This document shows, in pieces, positions 26,775 through 36,509 of a stretch of DNA of 64,000 nucleotides. Origin of the DNA: Clostridia bacterium (GTDB lineage Bacteria; Bacillota; Clostridia; Oscillospirales; Acutalibacteraceae); assembly GCA_017513525.1 (NCBI GenBank), contig JAFXFC010000015.1, forward strand, positions 1 to 64,000, written 5' to 3'. Below the pieces are notes generated by a model. The model was not told where the DNA came from. It saw only the letters and a program-made list of their open reading frames with translations, and searched no databases. The stretch's first letter is position 1. Each line of letters begins with the position of its first letter. The position numbers and the translations under genes were made by a program.

Positions 26775-27731
26775 TCACGGAAGAAGCTTATATTCAAATC
26801 TTGTATATTCTCCCGTTACATTTTTTCCTGTCAAGAAATTTCTTGCCTTAAATATAACTTTATCGGAATAAACCTCACAATAATATCCGACACCTGCATC
26901 CGTGATGCCGAAATTATTTTCTTTTCTGTAACCGGGAATGCTTATTGAAACAACATTGTTTTCCTTATTTAATACAGCTTCAACCTTATCGCACACACCG
27001 CCGTGAAGATGTCCGTTTATGAAAAATACATTCTTATATTTTTCCATTACGGCTCGCACTTCGTCATTCTGCTCACCCATATCACCTGTTTTCCACACTT
27101 CGGGAAGTCCGTGAGTAAAAGCGAAAGGCTGATGACACATTACAAAGCAAGGCTTACCGTCCTTTGTTCCTCTTTTAAGCTCACTGTCAAGAAACGCTAT
27201 CTGTTCCGGATTTATATGAGCCTTTTCAAGAACTCTCTTTTCCGTGGAAAGAACAATAAACGTATAACCGTTTATATCACAAGAATAATAAGTCTTCGTG
27301 TCAGTTTTTAAGCCCAGGTACTCTTTTACCTTTTTCATAACTATCTTTGAATTTTTATTGAAGAAAAATCTTGCATCATGATTTCCCATTGTTACAAGAA
27401 GCTTTATCTTATTCCTATACTTATCGAAAACACCGAAGAATCTGTTATATTCACTGTTAAATCCGTAATCGGCAATATCTCCTGCCATCAAAAGAGCATC
27501 TATCTTTTCTTTGGAATTAAAGATATCAAAAAAAGTATTTTCGAGATTTTTTTCGGCACTTTCACGGTCAGGAAGATGTGTATCCGCAATAGCAGCAAAG
27601 GAAAGCTTTACAATGCTGCTGTCCTCAAATACTATAGGCTCGTCCTTTGAAACTTCATAAACCACATCATATTTCGGTGACATGGCCTTAAATTGCTTTA
27701 CATATTTATCAATAAAAATTTCAGCTGACAT
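26775..27731 (-). CDS. Calcineurin-like metallophosphoesterase
   Basis: A 318-residue cytoplasmic phosphoesterase with all the dimetal motifs: AIADTHLPD (DxH), MAGDIADYG (GD), MGNHDARF (GNHD), MCHQPFAF (H) and NGHLHGG (GHxH). Hydrolyses phosphate mono- or diesters; the substrate is unknown. There is no signal peptide. First gene of a pair with DUF3842. Confidence 0.9.
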   Translation of the reverse strand: MSAEIFIDKYVKQFKAMSPKYDVVYEVSKDEPIVFEDSSIVKLSFAAIADTHLPDRESAEKNLENTFFDIFNSKEKIDALLMAGDIADYGFNSEYNRFFGVFDKYRNKIKLLVTMGNHDARFFFNKNSKIVMKKVKEYLGLKTDTKTYYSCDINGYTFIVLSTEKRVLEKAHINPEQIAFLDSELKRGTKDGKPCFVMCHQPFAFTHGLPEVWKTGDMGEQNDEVRAVMEKYKNVFFINGHLHGGVCDKVEAVLNKENNVVSISIPGYRKENNFGITDAGVGYYCEVYSDKVIFKARNFLTGKNVTGEYTRFEYKLLP

Positions 27732-27856
27732 CTTATCTCCCCCAAAACTGAATTGATATACTAATTAAATATAACATATCACGAAAGCAATAGCAAGTCA
27801 GAACAAAAAAAACATATACATTATAAAAACTTGTCTTACAAATTTCATTAAAAACC

Positions 27857-27885
27857 TTGACAAACACTTGAAGTAATACTATAAT
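27857..27885 (+). promoter_or_regulatory. tRNA-Leu promoter
   Basis: TTGACA (27857-27862) and TATAAT (27880-27885) are both perfect consensus and have a 17-base spacer. They end 21 bp before the tRNA 5' end. Confidence 0.92.
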
Positions 27886-27906
27886 GAAATTCCACACTGT
27901 GGATGT

Positions 27907-27993
27907 GCCGGTGTGGCGGAATAGGCAGACGCAAGGGACTTAAAATCCCTCGTTGGCAACAACGTACCGGTTCAAGTCCGGTCACCGGCACCA
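27907..27993 (+). tRNA. tRNA-Leu (TAA anticodon)
   Basis: An 87-nt class II tRNA with acceptor GCCGGTG/CACCGGC, a long variable arm and genomically encoded CCA. The anticodon loop CTTAAAA gives anticodon TAA (reads UUA). TTCAAGT T-loop present. Confidence 0.96.
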
Positions 27994-27996
27994 TAT

Positions 27997-28052
27997 GAAT
28001 CAACCTCTGAATCCGAACCATTGTTATTCGATTAGAGGTTGATTCTTTTTTA
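27997..28052 (+). terminator. tRNA-Leu terminator
   Basis: A perfect 12-bp stem, GAATCAACCTCT / AGAGGTTGATTC, has a 20-odd-base loop and is followed by TTTTTTA. Confidence 0.9.
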
Positions 28053-28149
28053 TTTTCAAATTATAATAAAATAAGCTAATACATATTTCGAAAGAGTTTA
28101 TTTAAATAAAATAAGTTTTATCACCGCAGATAATATCAGGGAGGTTCCT

Positions 28150-30492
28150 ATGAACATTTTACAGACAATTGTTTCTTATCTTGCAATAGCGGCAGCTTTT
28201 ATTTCTTCTTGTTTTTCGTGGGGAGAAACGACAATGATACCGTATACAAATGATTACAAGATTCCCGACAGTATTCCTGAGTACAGTGTGATTTCTACCG
28301 AAGAGAAAACCGATTGGACGGCAAAATGGATCTGGGATAAGGAAAATCTTACTAGGAAAAATGTCTGGATGTGCTTTACTAAAAAGGTCAGTCTTGAAAA
28401 GAAGCCCGAAGAGCTTATTGCTGACATCTCAGCCGACTCGAAATATTGGCTTTATATAAACGGAGAAACCGTTGTTTTTGAGGGAAGCGTGAAACGAGGC
28501 CCCGATGAAAACAGCGGCTATTATGACAGTACAGATATTGCGCCTTTTCTTAAAGAGGGTGAAAATTTAATTTGTGCTCTGGTGTGGTATTGGGATGATG
28601 AAACAAGCTATTCCTATAACGGCAGCGGTCAGGGCGGATTCCTTTTTGAAGCTAAAAGCGAGGATATCACCATAATTTCCGACAAAAGCTGGAAAGTAAA
28701 AAGAAACAGCGCTTTCGTTGACAGCTCTCTTTACCCGCCTAATTACAGACTGCCCGAATACAGTATTTATTTCGATGCAAGGAAAGATATGGGCGATTGG
28801 AAAAATGAAGCTTATGATGTTACATCCTGGGAGAATGCCACCGAATACGCCGTCGGCGGCGAAGGTGCTTACGGTAAGCTTTATCCGAGAGGAATTCCAA
28901 TGCTAAAGGATTACGGTCTAAAAGACTATGAAAATTCAAATATTTGCGAAAACTATACCGCAAGTAAGCTTTTCGGTGAAAAAATCACCGTAGATATACC
29001 CTATAATGCACAGCTTACTCCCTATCTTAAAGTCATAGCACCTGCCGGAAAAAAGATTCGTATAACAACGGAAAACACGTTAATCGGCGCAGTTTCTGCG
29101 ACCTATATAACTAAAGAGGGAGAGCAGGAATTTGAGGCTTTAGGCTGGTTTAACGGAGAACATATTACTTATAAAATACCAAAAGGCGTTACAGTTGTTT
29201 CTCTCATGTACCGTGAAACGGGCTATGACAGCGAATTCAGCGGTGATTTCAAATGCGATGATGAATTCATGAATTCTCTGTGGCAAAAATCTATCAGGAC
29301 TCTCTATGTTACCATGCGTGACAATTTTATGGATTGCCCTGACAGAGAAAGGGCTCAATGGTGGGGTGATGTTACAAGTGAAATGATTATGACAATGTAC
29401 GCTTTAGACAGTAATTCCTACCTGTTGTATCAGAAGGGTGTTGAGGCGATGCTTTCTCACGCCGACGACACAAAAGTGCTTCAGACTGTAGTCCCCATAA
29501 ACGGTGACTATTTTGAGCTTCCCGTTCAGCAGCTCGCAGGAATCGTAGGCTTTTACACTTACTATGAATATACCGGCGACAAGGCTTTTATCGAAAAGGT
29601 TTATGAAGCTTCCCTCGACTACCTGAAGCTTTGGGAAATCGGTGAAAATAATCTTGTCGTTCATCGCGGCGGTTCATGGGATTGGGCTGACTGGGGCAGT
29701 AAAGCAGATATGACGGCAATTGAAAATGCCTGGGTTTACTATGCTCTTTCTGCCACTGAGAAAATGGCACAGCTTTTAGGAAAAGACGAGGACATTTCAT
29801 TTATTACTGAAAGAAAGAGAATTATCGAAGAGGGCTATAAGACTCTTTGGACAGCGGAAGGCTTCAAAAGTGAAGACGTGAGAAAGCCCGACGACAGAGC
29901 CAATGCCCTTGCAGTTTTGTCGGGACTTGCGGGAGAAGAGCAGCATGATACTATTTTGAATGTACTCCTGACCACTAAAAATTCAAGCCCGTATATGGAA
30001 TACTATGTTCTTGAAGCTCTTTGCAAAATGGGAAAATATGAAGCGGCATCTGACAGAATTAAAGACAGATATGAGGGTATGATGAGTGAAGATTACTCCA
30101 CTCTCTGGGAATTCTGGGACTCATGGCGAGGCACTAAGAATCACGCATGGAGCGGCGGTCCTTTGGTTATTATGAGTAAGCACATTGCGGGTATCGCTCC
30201 CTTGGAAGCCGGCTATGAAAAGGTTAAAATCGAGCCTCAATACACGCTGTCCGATCATCTTAGCTGTACCGTTCCGAGCGTAAAAGGGTTAATCTCTCTG
30301 AAGTATGAAAAGACTTCTGAGAATTACAATATCGACCTTACACTCCCGCAAGGTATGAAGGCTGTTTTATATGTCCCTGACAAAGCTGCAGTAAATATCA
30401 ATTCAGAGCTTTATTACCAAAACGGTGAGTATGTAAGCGGTGATAAAATCGGGGAAATAGAAATTGTAGAAAAAGTACTCGATAACGCATAA
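28150..30492 (+). CDS. GH78-like alpha-L-rhamnosidase
   Basis: A 780-residue protein with a hydrophobic N-terminus whose ISSC (Cys21) could be a lipobox, so it may be a lipoprotein or secreted. N-terminal beta-sandwich/carbohydrate-binding regions (about 55-230 and 250-345) precede an (alpha/alpha)6 catalytic domain (about 370-690) and a C-terminal beta-sandwich. DNFMDCPDRERAQWWGD near 400 corresponds to the GH78 general-acid motif, and STLWEFWDSW near 655 carries the expected general-base Glu. It would release rhamnose from plant or bacterial glycans. GGGAGG ribosome binding site. Monocistronic. Confidence 0.9.
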   Translation: MNILQTIVSYLAIAAAFISSCFSWGETTMIPYTNDYKIPDSIPEYSVISTEEKTDWTAKWIWDKENLTRKNVWMCFTKKVSLEKKPEELIADISADSKYWLYINGETVVFEGSVKRGPDENSGYYDSTDIAPFLKEGENLICALVWYWDDETSYSYNGSGQGGFLFEAKSEDITIISDKSWKVKRNSAFVDSSLYPPNYRLPEYSIYFDARKDMGDWKNEAYDVTSWENATEYAVGGEGAYGKLYPRGIPMLKDYGLKDYENSNICENYTASKLFGEKITVDIPYNAQLTPYLKVIAPAGKKIRITTENTLIGAVSATYITKEGEQEFEALGWFNGEHITYKIPKGVTVVSLMYRETGYDSEFSGDFKCDDEFMNSLWQKSIRTLYVTMRDNFMDCPDRERAQWWGDVTSEMIMTMYALDSNSYLLYQKGVEAMLSHADDTKVLQTVVPINGDYFELPVQQLAGIVGFYTYYEYTGDKAFIEKVYEASLDYLKLWEIGENNLVVHRGGSWDWADWGSKADMTAIENAWVYYALSATEKMAQLLGKDEDISFITERKRIIEEGYKTLWTAEGFKSEDVRKPDDRANALAVLSGLAGEEQHDTILNVLLTTKNSSPYMEYYVLEALCKMGKYEAASDRIKDRYEGMMSEDYSTLWEFWDSWRGTKNHAWSGGPLVIMSKHIAGIAPLEAGYEKVKIEPQYTLSDHLSCTVPSVKGLISLKYEKTSENYNIDLTLPQGMKAVLYVPDKAAVNINSELYYQNGEYVSGDKIGEIEIVEKVLDNA

Positions 30493-30582
30493 GGTAAATT
30501 TCAATTTATCAAATTAAATAAACATTCTGAATTCTGTATGTGATTGCGGAGTAACTCATTATTAAGCTTAAAACCTAAAGAA

Positions 30583-30620
30583 AACGCCATCCCTGAAACT
30601 ATTGTTTCAAGGATGGCGTT
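30583..30620. terminator. Bidirectional terminator after the rhamnosidase gene
   Basis: The stem AACGCCATCC / GGATGGCGTT with an inner TGAAAC/GTTTCA extension lies between convergent genes. Its T-runs are weak. Confidence 0.75.
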
Positions 30621-30650
30621 ATTATATTTGTTTTATATAGTTTTTTGCCG

Positions 30651-32231
30651 TTATGCGAGATCTTTCAGTAATTCAGGAAGATTGCCAAGATCTGAAAGAA
30701 CCATAATTAAAGCCTTAAAAAACCACATAATGCGATGCAAAAAATCATTTCCGGAGGCTTTAACAATCTCAAGTTCCTGAGTGTTTTCAATAAAGTCTGT
30801 GGTTTTTATGAATGTAAAATCACATTCTGCTGCGGAATGGTCGGATATTACTTTTTCGTTATCATCAGTAACTTCAATATATCTGAAATCACTTACAACA
30901 ATATCGACACCGCCGCCGGATTTGTACATAAATCTTTCAACTGAGTCCCAATTGCCCCAGGCAGGAAGACCTGTTATGTGCCAGTTATACATATTGAAAT
31001 AATCACCGTTGTTGTGATATTCTATCCAGGCATCCTTCAGTCCGCACTCAAGATAAAGGGTTTTATAAAGTGCACCGTCATCTTCGTGAGTATGTATATG
31101 GTTGTTGAAATCACCTGTTACAATTACAGGTCTGTCATTCTCAGCAGAGCGTGCTTTTATAAATTCGGCAAGCTGTTTGTACTGACTTGTTCTTGCGGCA
31201 ACTGAACCAGCCCCGGCGTAAGCATCTGCGTGTAAATTATAAAAATCTACATAAATACCGTTACCGATATCAATAACTGTGTAGACAAAGCCCTTCGGAG
31301 TGAGTTCATCGGAGCCGTCTGAAAGAATACCGTAGGCTTCGTTCCATGCAACTCTTGTTTCATTATATACGGGCATATTTTTTGTAAATATATTAAGCCC
31401 GTCTCCGCCGGGAATACTGCCCGTGTGGTTTGTCAGATAATTAAAACCGCTCATACTCTCAAGAAGACTCTTGTGATATCCGAAATCCTCCTGAACGGCA
31501 ACTATATCAAAATCGTTCCCGGAAAGATATTTACCGGCAGCCTTCTGGTTAGCAGCCACATTTTCACCGGTAAAAGCTGCAAACGGCAGCCCCGCAACAT
31601 TGAAATTAACTGTTTTGAGAGTGTACTTTTCGGCCTCATCGTAATCGTAAACTTTTATATCAAAACATTCTGTAAATGCTTCTCCACCACATATGTAGTT
31701 GAGTTTCCAATAAATCTTGTTGTAATCTCTGAAACCCTGAACATCTTTGTCCTTCAGATAATCTCTGTATAAAACACCGTATTCATCTTGTTCAGCGGTT
31801 ATTTCGTTGCGCTTAAAGGTCAGAGGCTTACTATAGTCAATATTGCCGTCCTCGTCTTTTTCCCAATAATTAGGGTTTTTTGTGTCGTTAACAGAAAAAC
31901 CTCGCCAATCGGTTTCACCTGTGAGAGATACAAGACATTCTATTTTTGTAGTTCCGGCAGGAAAGACAAAGGTATAGGAGAGGTCGTTGAGCTCACGGGA
32001 TATGGCATAATCGCCGACAACGCTTTTTTCTTTGATGTCATAAGACTGATGACTCGGGAATTCCATCTGATAAAGAGTTGATTTGTAAAGGAATGGTGCC
32101 ATTTCAACCTGAACACCGTTTTCGGTTTCAAAGCTTTTAGCAGTAGCCGTTATGCCGGCTGAAAAGGGCATAGAACACAAACAACTCAAAGTAATTACAA
32201 TTGTGAGAATCAAACAAAGTATTTTTTTCAT
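30651..32231 (-). CDS. Secreted endonuclease/exonuclease/phosphatase-fold protein
   Basis: A 526-residue protein with a signal peptide (about 1-31). A poorly characterised N-terminal region (about 35-205) precedes an EEP (DNase I-like) domain with AVQEDFGYH, YNLHADAYAG, IVTGDFNNH and the C-terminal ISDHSAAE. These supply the metal-binding Glu, the Asp/Asn pair and the catalytic His. EEP enzymes cleave phosphodiesters in nucleic acids, inositol phosphates or sphingomyelin; the substrate cannot be chosen from sequence. A hydrophobic C-terminus (WFFKALIMVLSDLG) may touch the membrane. Confidence 0.85.
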   Translation of the reverse strand: MKKILCLILTIVITLSCLCSMPFSAGITATAKSFETENGVQVEMAPFLYKSTLYQMEFPSHQSYDIKEKSVVGDYAISRELNDLSYTFVFPAGTTKIECLVSLTGETDWRGFSVNDTKNPNYWEKDEDGNIDYSKPLTFKRNEITAEQDEYGVLYRDYLKDKDVQGFRDYNKIYWKLNYICGGEAFTECFDIKVYDYDEAEKYTLKTVNFNVAGLPFAAFTGENVAANQKAAGKYLSGNDFDIVAVQEDFGYHKSLLESMSGFNYLTNHTGSIPGGDGLNIFTKNMPVYNETRVAWNEAYGILSDGSDELTPKGFVYTVIDIGNGIYVDFYNLHADAYAGAGSVAARTSQYKQLAEFIKARSAENDRPVIVTGDFNNHIHTHEDDGALYKTLYLECGLKDAWIEYHNNGDYFNMYNWHITGLPAWGNWDSVERFMYKSGGGVDIVVSDFRYIEVTDDNEKVISDHSAAECDFTFIKTTDFIENTQELEIVKASGNDFLHRIMWFFKALIMVLSDLGNLPELLKDLA

Positions 32232-32370
32232 TGAAATCTCTCCTTTAAATCAATATATTAAACTGCGTACCGATATATTTTACACCTAAATTATTAGTAA
32301 ATTGTGAACAAAAGGTATTTTGTGTGCTTAATACCAGAAAAAAGCAGGTGCTGTATAATCACTGTTCGAC

Positions 32371-32406
32371 AAAAAAGATCCGCCTTACTTTTTTAAGTGT
32401 GGCGGC
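32371..32406 (-). terminator. Terminator of the oxidoreductase pair
   Basis: Minus-strand CCGCC / GGCGG with an inner ACTT/AAGT stem is followed by ATCTTTTTTG. It lies 8 bp beyond the stop at 32414. Confidence 0.8.
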
Positions 32407-32413
32407 CTTTATG

Positions 32414-33613
32414 TTATTTTGCAGGTGGAACATTGATAACAAGATCTGTAAGCGGGAAAGAACAGCACAGATGTATGCAATTGAATTTATGATCCGCAAG
32501 TCTTCTGTATTCAAGGTGTTCGGGGACATAAACCTTTCCTGAAATAAGATGCGAATGACAGAAGCCGCATTCACCGCTTCTGCAACGTGAGGGTGCCGAA
32601 ATACCGTTCTTTTCAAGTATCTGTAAAACAGAATCGTTAGTTGAGCCTGTGACTGTTTTTGTTTCGTCCTTGACAGTAACGGTAATTGAAACCGTATCGG
32701 GAATGTCTGTCGGGTAATCCTCTTGAGTTTTCGGGTTGTGGAATTCACCGAACATCTCATGACGGACATATTTTTTCGGAAGTCCGAGCTTTTCGAGCTC
32801 CTTATCCACAAATTCATACATTGCCTGCGGGCCGCAGATGAATACGGAATATGCCTCATTTTCGGGGGCATATTTTTTTATAAGCTCTGCAGTAATAAAG
32901 CCTTTTTCAAAGCCGTCACCGCAATTCTCCTCATCGCTTAAAGCATGGATAACCTTAATTTTACCTGTTTTCTTTATCTCTTCAAGCTCATCGTAAAAAA
33001 GTATTGAGTCCTTGTTACGGCTGCCGTAGATTAAGGTCATGTCAAAATCCTCATCACCGTCGAGAATTGCATTTGCCATTGAAATAAACGGAGTGATACC
33101 GCTGCCGCCTGCAAGACAGATCACTTTCTGAGCATCTCTTAAAGGCTGATATTCAAAATGTCCTTCGGGAGCAGAAACTTCTACCTCTGTGCCGACTGTC
33201 CAATTATCAAGAATGTATCTTGACATTATTCCGCCTTCTACAAGCTTTACGGTGAGCATATATTTGCCGTTTAATGCGTCCTTTGGTGAAGAGGAAATCG
33301 AATATGCTCTTGTTATTTTCATCCCGTCGATATCTGCGAAAACGGTAAGATATTTACCTGCAGAAAAATAAGCGAGCTCCTTTGTGCCTTTTGCGGCGTT
33401 TGGCACTAAAACAAAGCTTTTACAGTCATCTGCTCTTTCTATTATTTCTGCAACCTTAACAAACTGCTTTTTAGGATGAAGAGCACGGGCAATGGCTGTA
33501 GCATTGTCGGGAGTTTCGGGAAGACGAGCCATTGCATTATTGAAAGTATTCTGACGGTTTTTGAGAAGGGATATAAATTTTGTTGCTTTAAGTGATTTTA
33601 ATTTACTTGCCAT
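32414..33613 (-). CDS. FAD/NAD(P)H reductase with C-terminal 2Fe-2S ferredoxin domain
   Basis: A 399-residue flavoprotein reductase. The FAD domain carries RAYSISSSP, the NAD(P)-binding domain CLAGGSGITPFISMA, and the C-terminal plant-type ferredoxin domain CRSGECGFC (C-x4-C-x2-C) with a further Cys in the final 30 residues. Such modules pass electrons from NAD(P)H to a partner oxygenase or dehydrogenase. Its gene starts one base after the stop of the phytoene-dehydrogenase-like gene, so the two probably act together. Confidence 0.9.
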   Translation of the reverse strand: MASKLKSLKATKFISLLKNRQNTFNNAMARLPETPDNATAIARALHPKKQFVKVAEIIERADDCKSFVLVPNAAKGTKELAYFSAGKYLTVFADIDGMKITRAYSISSSPKDALNGKYMLTVKLVEGGIMSRYILDNWTVGTEVEVSAPEGHFEYQPLRDAQKVICLAGGSGITPFISMANAILDGDEDFDMTLIYGSRNKDSILFYDELEEIKKTGKIKVIHALSDEENCGDGFEKGFITAELIKKYAPENEAYSVFICGPQAMYEFVDKELEKLGLPKKYVRHEMFGEFHNPKTQEDYPTDIPDTVSITVTVKDETKTVTGSTNDSVLQILEKNGISAPSRCRSGECGFCHSHLISGKVYVPEHLEYRRLADHKFNCIHLCCSFPLTDLVINVPPAK

Positions 33614-33614
33614 T

Positions 33615-35171
33615 TTATTTGCCCTCCTTTAATGCCTTTATTGCTATTCCTGCGGCTTTTTCACCCGAATAATAAGCACAGCCGTAGCCGTCGCCTCTTT
33701 CCTGTGTTGCACCGCAGAAAAGGAAGTTTTCAAAAGGCTGATCCTTAATATACTGCGCGGTTCTCGGAATCATGCTGTCCCATTTTTCGAGCATATAGCC
33801 GTATGGCGTTCCCCAAGGCGTGTTAAGATAACGGCTGAAGGTGGGAGGCAGAGCAATCTCAATTTCTTCTATATAGGGTGTAATGGAGATATTAAGAGCC
33901 TTTTCGCAGGTTTCTATCATATCTTTTGCTACTTTTGTTTTGAATTTCTTATAATCCTCGGGCTTTATATCCTTCATAACATCGCCGTGAGTCATTGTTG
34001 TTAAGAATAACTGACAGGTGCCCTCGGGTGTGCAATCGGGAATTATCTCATTCAGGCAGTTGATGATACAGTAACCGCTGAAGAAATCCTTGGTAAGTGC
34101 ATACTGCTTATCGGAATCGGAGTCGGGAGCAATAAATACCGAATAATCAGTAATACCGAGCTCTTCTTTAGTTTTATTCATGCCGAGATACACCGTTGTG
34201 AGTGTAACAGCGGTTTTTCTTGCATTGAGCATTTTAAGCTGTTGCTTGGGAATTTCCGTTTCCTTAAACAGATCTCTGAAAACCACCGCAGGATAAGAAT
34301 TACATATAAAGTATTTTCCGTAAACCTCTTTTTCGCCGTTGATTACAACACCTGCAGGTTTTCCGTTTTTCATAATCACCTTTGTGACTTCTGAGTTGTA
34401 CCATATATCTCCGCCGTTATCTCTTATAACCTTATCAATGGCAAGGCTCATTTCGTGGCTTCGAAGTGTCGGTATTCCCGTACCGCTCTTAACATAGCTG
34501 TGAAGCACCGTCATATAATATAAAAAGTCAAAGGTTGAAGCCGGCGAGCCCATATAACACCAATAAGTGTTAAAAATATCCTGTGCTTTTTTAGGCATTC
34601 CGAGCTCGTCAAGACCCTCTTTGAGTGTGTGAGAAGCCATACGCATAATATCGGGAAGATCTTTTATTGAGAAAGGCAGCTTCGCAGGATTATCAAGAGC
34701 GTCAAAAGCCTTGAACAATCTCTCTGAAAGATCAAATGCCTTCATACAGCTTTCATAAGAGCCGGGAACTATTTCCTCGAGCTTTCTTGCAAAGTTTTCG
34801 AATCCCACGGGCATACGGGCATCTACCGTGACCTCAACACCGTTTTCATTGATAAATGTATCCTTATCGCCTTTCTTTGCGGGAACAATAAGACGGAATG
34901 TGGAATTATGCTTTTTCCAGTCAACATCTGCGCCCCAGCGAGTGAACATCGCTTCAATAGAGCCCACCTCTTCGGGTGTGCCGATACCTGCAAGTTCGTG
35001 CAGTGATGGTTCAAATTCAAATCTTCCCCTTACAAAAGAAGAAGCAGAACCGCCCGGAATGTTATGTCTTTCAAGCAAAAGTGTTGAAAGACCTGCTCTG
35101 GCACAATCTGCTGCCGCTGCAAGACCGCCGTTTCCGGCACCGATAATTATAACATCATATTTTTTACTCAT
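33615..35171 (-). CDS. Phytoene-dehydrogenase-like FAD oxidoreductase
   Basis: A 518-residue flavoprotein with an N-terminal Rossmann motif, IIGAGNGGLAAAADCARAG, and the CrtI/retinol-saturase-like PGGSASSF segment. The C-terminus (LFCGATQERGDGYGCAYYSGEKAA) closes the FAD site. Homologues desaturate or saturate isoprenoids and other lipids, and many anaerobes carry members of unknown role. No carotenoid genes are nearby. It is paired with a ferredoxin-domain reductase. Confidence 0.87.
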   Translation of the reverse strand: MSKKYDVIIIGAGNGGLAAAADCARAGLSTLLLERHNIPGGSASSFVRGRFEFEPSLHELAGIGTPEEVGSIEAMFTRWGADVDWKKHNSTFRLIVPAKKGDKDTFINENGVEVTVDARMPVGFENFARKLEEIVPGSYESCMKAFDLSERLFKAFDALDNPAKLPFSIKDLPDIMRMASHTLKEGLDELGMPKKAQDIFNTYWCYMGSPASTFDFLYYMTVLHSYVKSGTGIPTLRSHEMSLAIDKVIRDNGGDIWYNSEVTKVIMKNGKPAGVVINGEKEVYGKYFICNSYPAVVFRDLFKETEIPKQQLKMLNARKTAVTLTTVYLGMNKTKEELGITDYSVFIAPDSDSDKQYALTKDFFSGYCIINCLNEIIPDCTPEGTCQLFLTTMTHGDVMKDIKPEDYKKFKTKVAKDMIETCEKALNISITPYIEEIEIALPPTFSRYLNTPWGTPYGYMLEKWDSMIPRTAQYIKDQPFENFLFCGATQERGDGYGCAYYSGEKAAGIAIKALKEGK

Positions 35172-35353
35172 TGATGTGCCGCCCCTCGTAAATTTAATAA
35201 ATTAATTTTATCACCATAAAAATATGTTTACAATAGTAAAACACAACTTTGGAAGAATAATCAAAAATAACGGCTTTCGCTTATCTAATTTAACCATAGA
35301 ATTATTGAAAATTATGTGATAAACTGATAGAAAAATACATAAAGGTGCAAAAT

Positions 35354-36364
35354 ATGAAATTAAGCATTTTTGAGAGTCCCATAAAGGTATACGGTGTCCC
35401 GAATTTTGAGAAGAACAAAAAATTAGAGAGATTTCCCGAGGATTTAAGAAAAAAATTGACTTATCCTGAAAATACTCTGTTGGAACATCTTATGACGAGA
35501 ACTACGGGGGCAAGAGCCGCTTTCAGAACAAATTCAGAAAATATTAAAATTGAAATGAAATTAAAAACTCTCGAGCATGATGCGGGAATGTCAAAATTTT
35601 CCTGCTCATCTGCCGCCGTATATACGGGTAGAGGTGAAAGTCTTACCTATAAGGGACTTGCCGTTCCCGGCTTTAATGATATGACAGGAGATATTTCCTT
35701 TACAAAATCTAAAGACACGGAAGATATTATGATATTTTTTCCGAGAAATGAAATAGTTGAAAACATTATAATTACACTTGATGACGGTGCTGAAATTTAT
35801 GCCCCCACCCCCTATAAATATGAAAAGCCTGTTATCTTTTTCGGCTCTTCCATTACAGAAGGCGGTCATGCAGCACTTGTTACAAACGCATATACGGCAC
35901 TTTTATCGCGGTGGCTTGATTTTGAATATTATAATTTCGGCCTTTCGGGAAGCTGCCGCGGACAGCTTGAAATAGGTGAATATATATGCTCCCTTGACCC
36001 GTCGGTTCTCGTGTATGACTATGACCATAATGCTCCGACTGCAGAATTTCTCGAAAATACCCACGAAAGATTTTTTAAGCTTATAAGAGAAAAGAAGCCA
36101 TTTCTTCCCGTTATTTTTATGACGGCACCCAATTATGAGCATATGCCCGAAGCCGACAGAAGAATAGAAATTATAAAAACAACATATGAAAATGCAAAAA
36201 AATCGGGTGATAAAAACGTTTATTTTATTGACGGTAAAAGCTTTTTCGGAGAAGATGAAAGAGAATTCTGCACAACAGACACCACTCATCCGAATGACCT
36301 CGGCTTTCACCGCATGGCAAAGGTCATAGAACCCGTCTTAAAGGGTATTTTAGAAAAACTGTAA
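35354..36364 (+). CDS. SGNH/GDSL-family hydrolase
   Basis: A 336-residue esterase-like protein. The start is taken at ATG 35354 with AAAGGTG upstream, rather than the GTG at 35345. An N-terminal beta domain (about 1-155) precedes the SGNH domain: block I IFFGSSITEGG (catalytic Ser), Gly in NFGLSGSCRG, Asn in TAPNYEH and DTTHPNDLGFHRM (catalytic Asp/His). No signal peptide. Family members deacetylate or de-esterify glycans, which fits the neighbouring glycosidases. Confidence 0.87.
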   Translation: MKLSIFESPIKVYGVPNFEKNKKLERFPEDLRKKLTYPENTLLEHLMTRTTGARAAFRTNSENIKIEMKLKTLEHDAGMSKFSCSSAAVYTGRGESLTYKGLAVPGFNDMTGDISFTKSKDTEDIMIFFPRNEIVENIIITLDDGAEIYAPTPYKYEKPVIFFGSSITEGGHAALVTNAYTALLSRWLDFEYYNFGLSGSCRGQLEIGEYICSLDPSVLVYDYDHNAPTAEFLENTHERFFKLIREKKPFLPVIFMTAPNYEHMPEADRRIEIIKTTYENAKKSGDKNVYFIDGKSFFGEDEREFCTTDTTHPNDLGFHRMAKVIEPVLKGILEKL

Positions 36365-36447
36365 AAATAGCTGAATTTTGTTTATATTAATAAAAATAAA
36401 AAAAGAAAGAACTTTATCACTCTCTTGACCTCTTGAGATTTCTATTA

Positions 36448-36476
36448 TTGCAATTTCTCAGATTATATACTATTAT
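36448..36476 (+). promoter_or_regulatory. Promoter of the macro-like/TIR gene
   Basis: TTGCAA (36448-36453) and TATTAT (36471-36476) with a 17-base spacer. A short inverted repeat (TGAGA / TCTCA) overlaps the -35 region. AGGAG lies before the ATG at 36510. Confidence 0.5.
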
Positions 36477-36509
36477 AATAATAATATATAACCGGTCAGG
36501 AGAAAAGCT

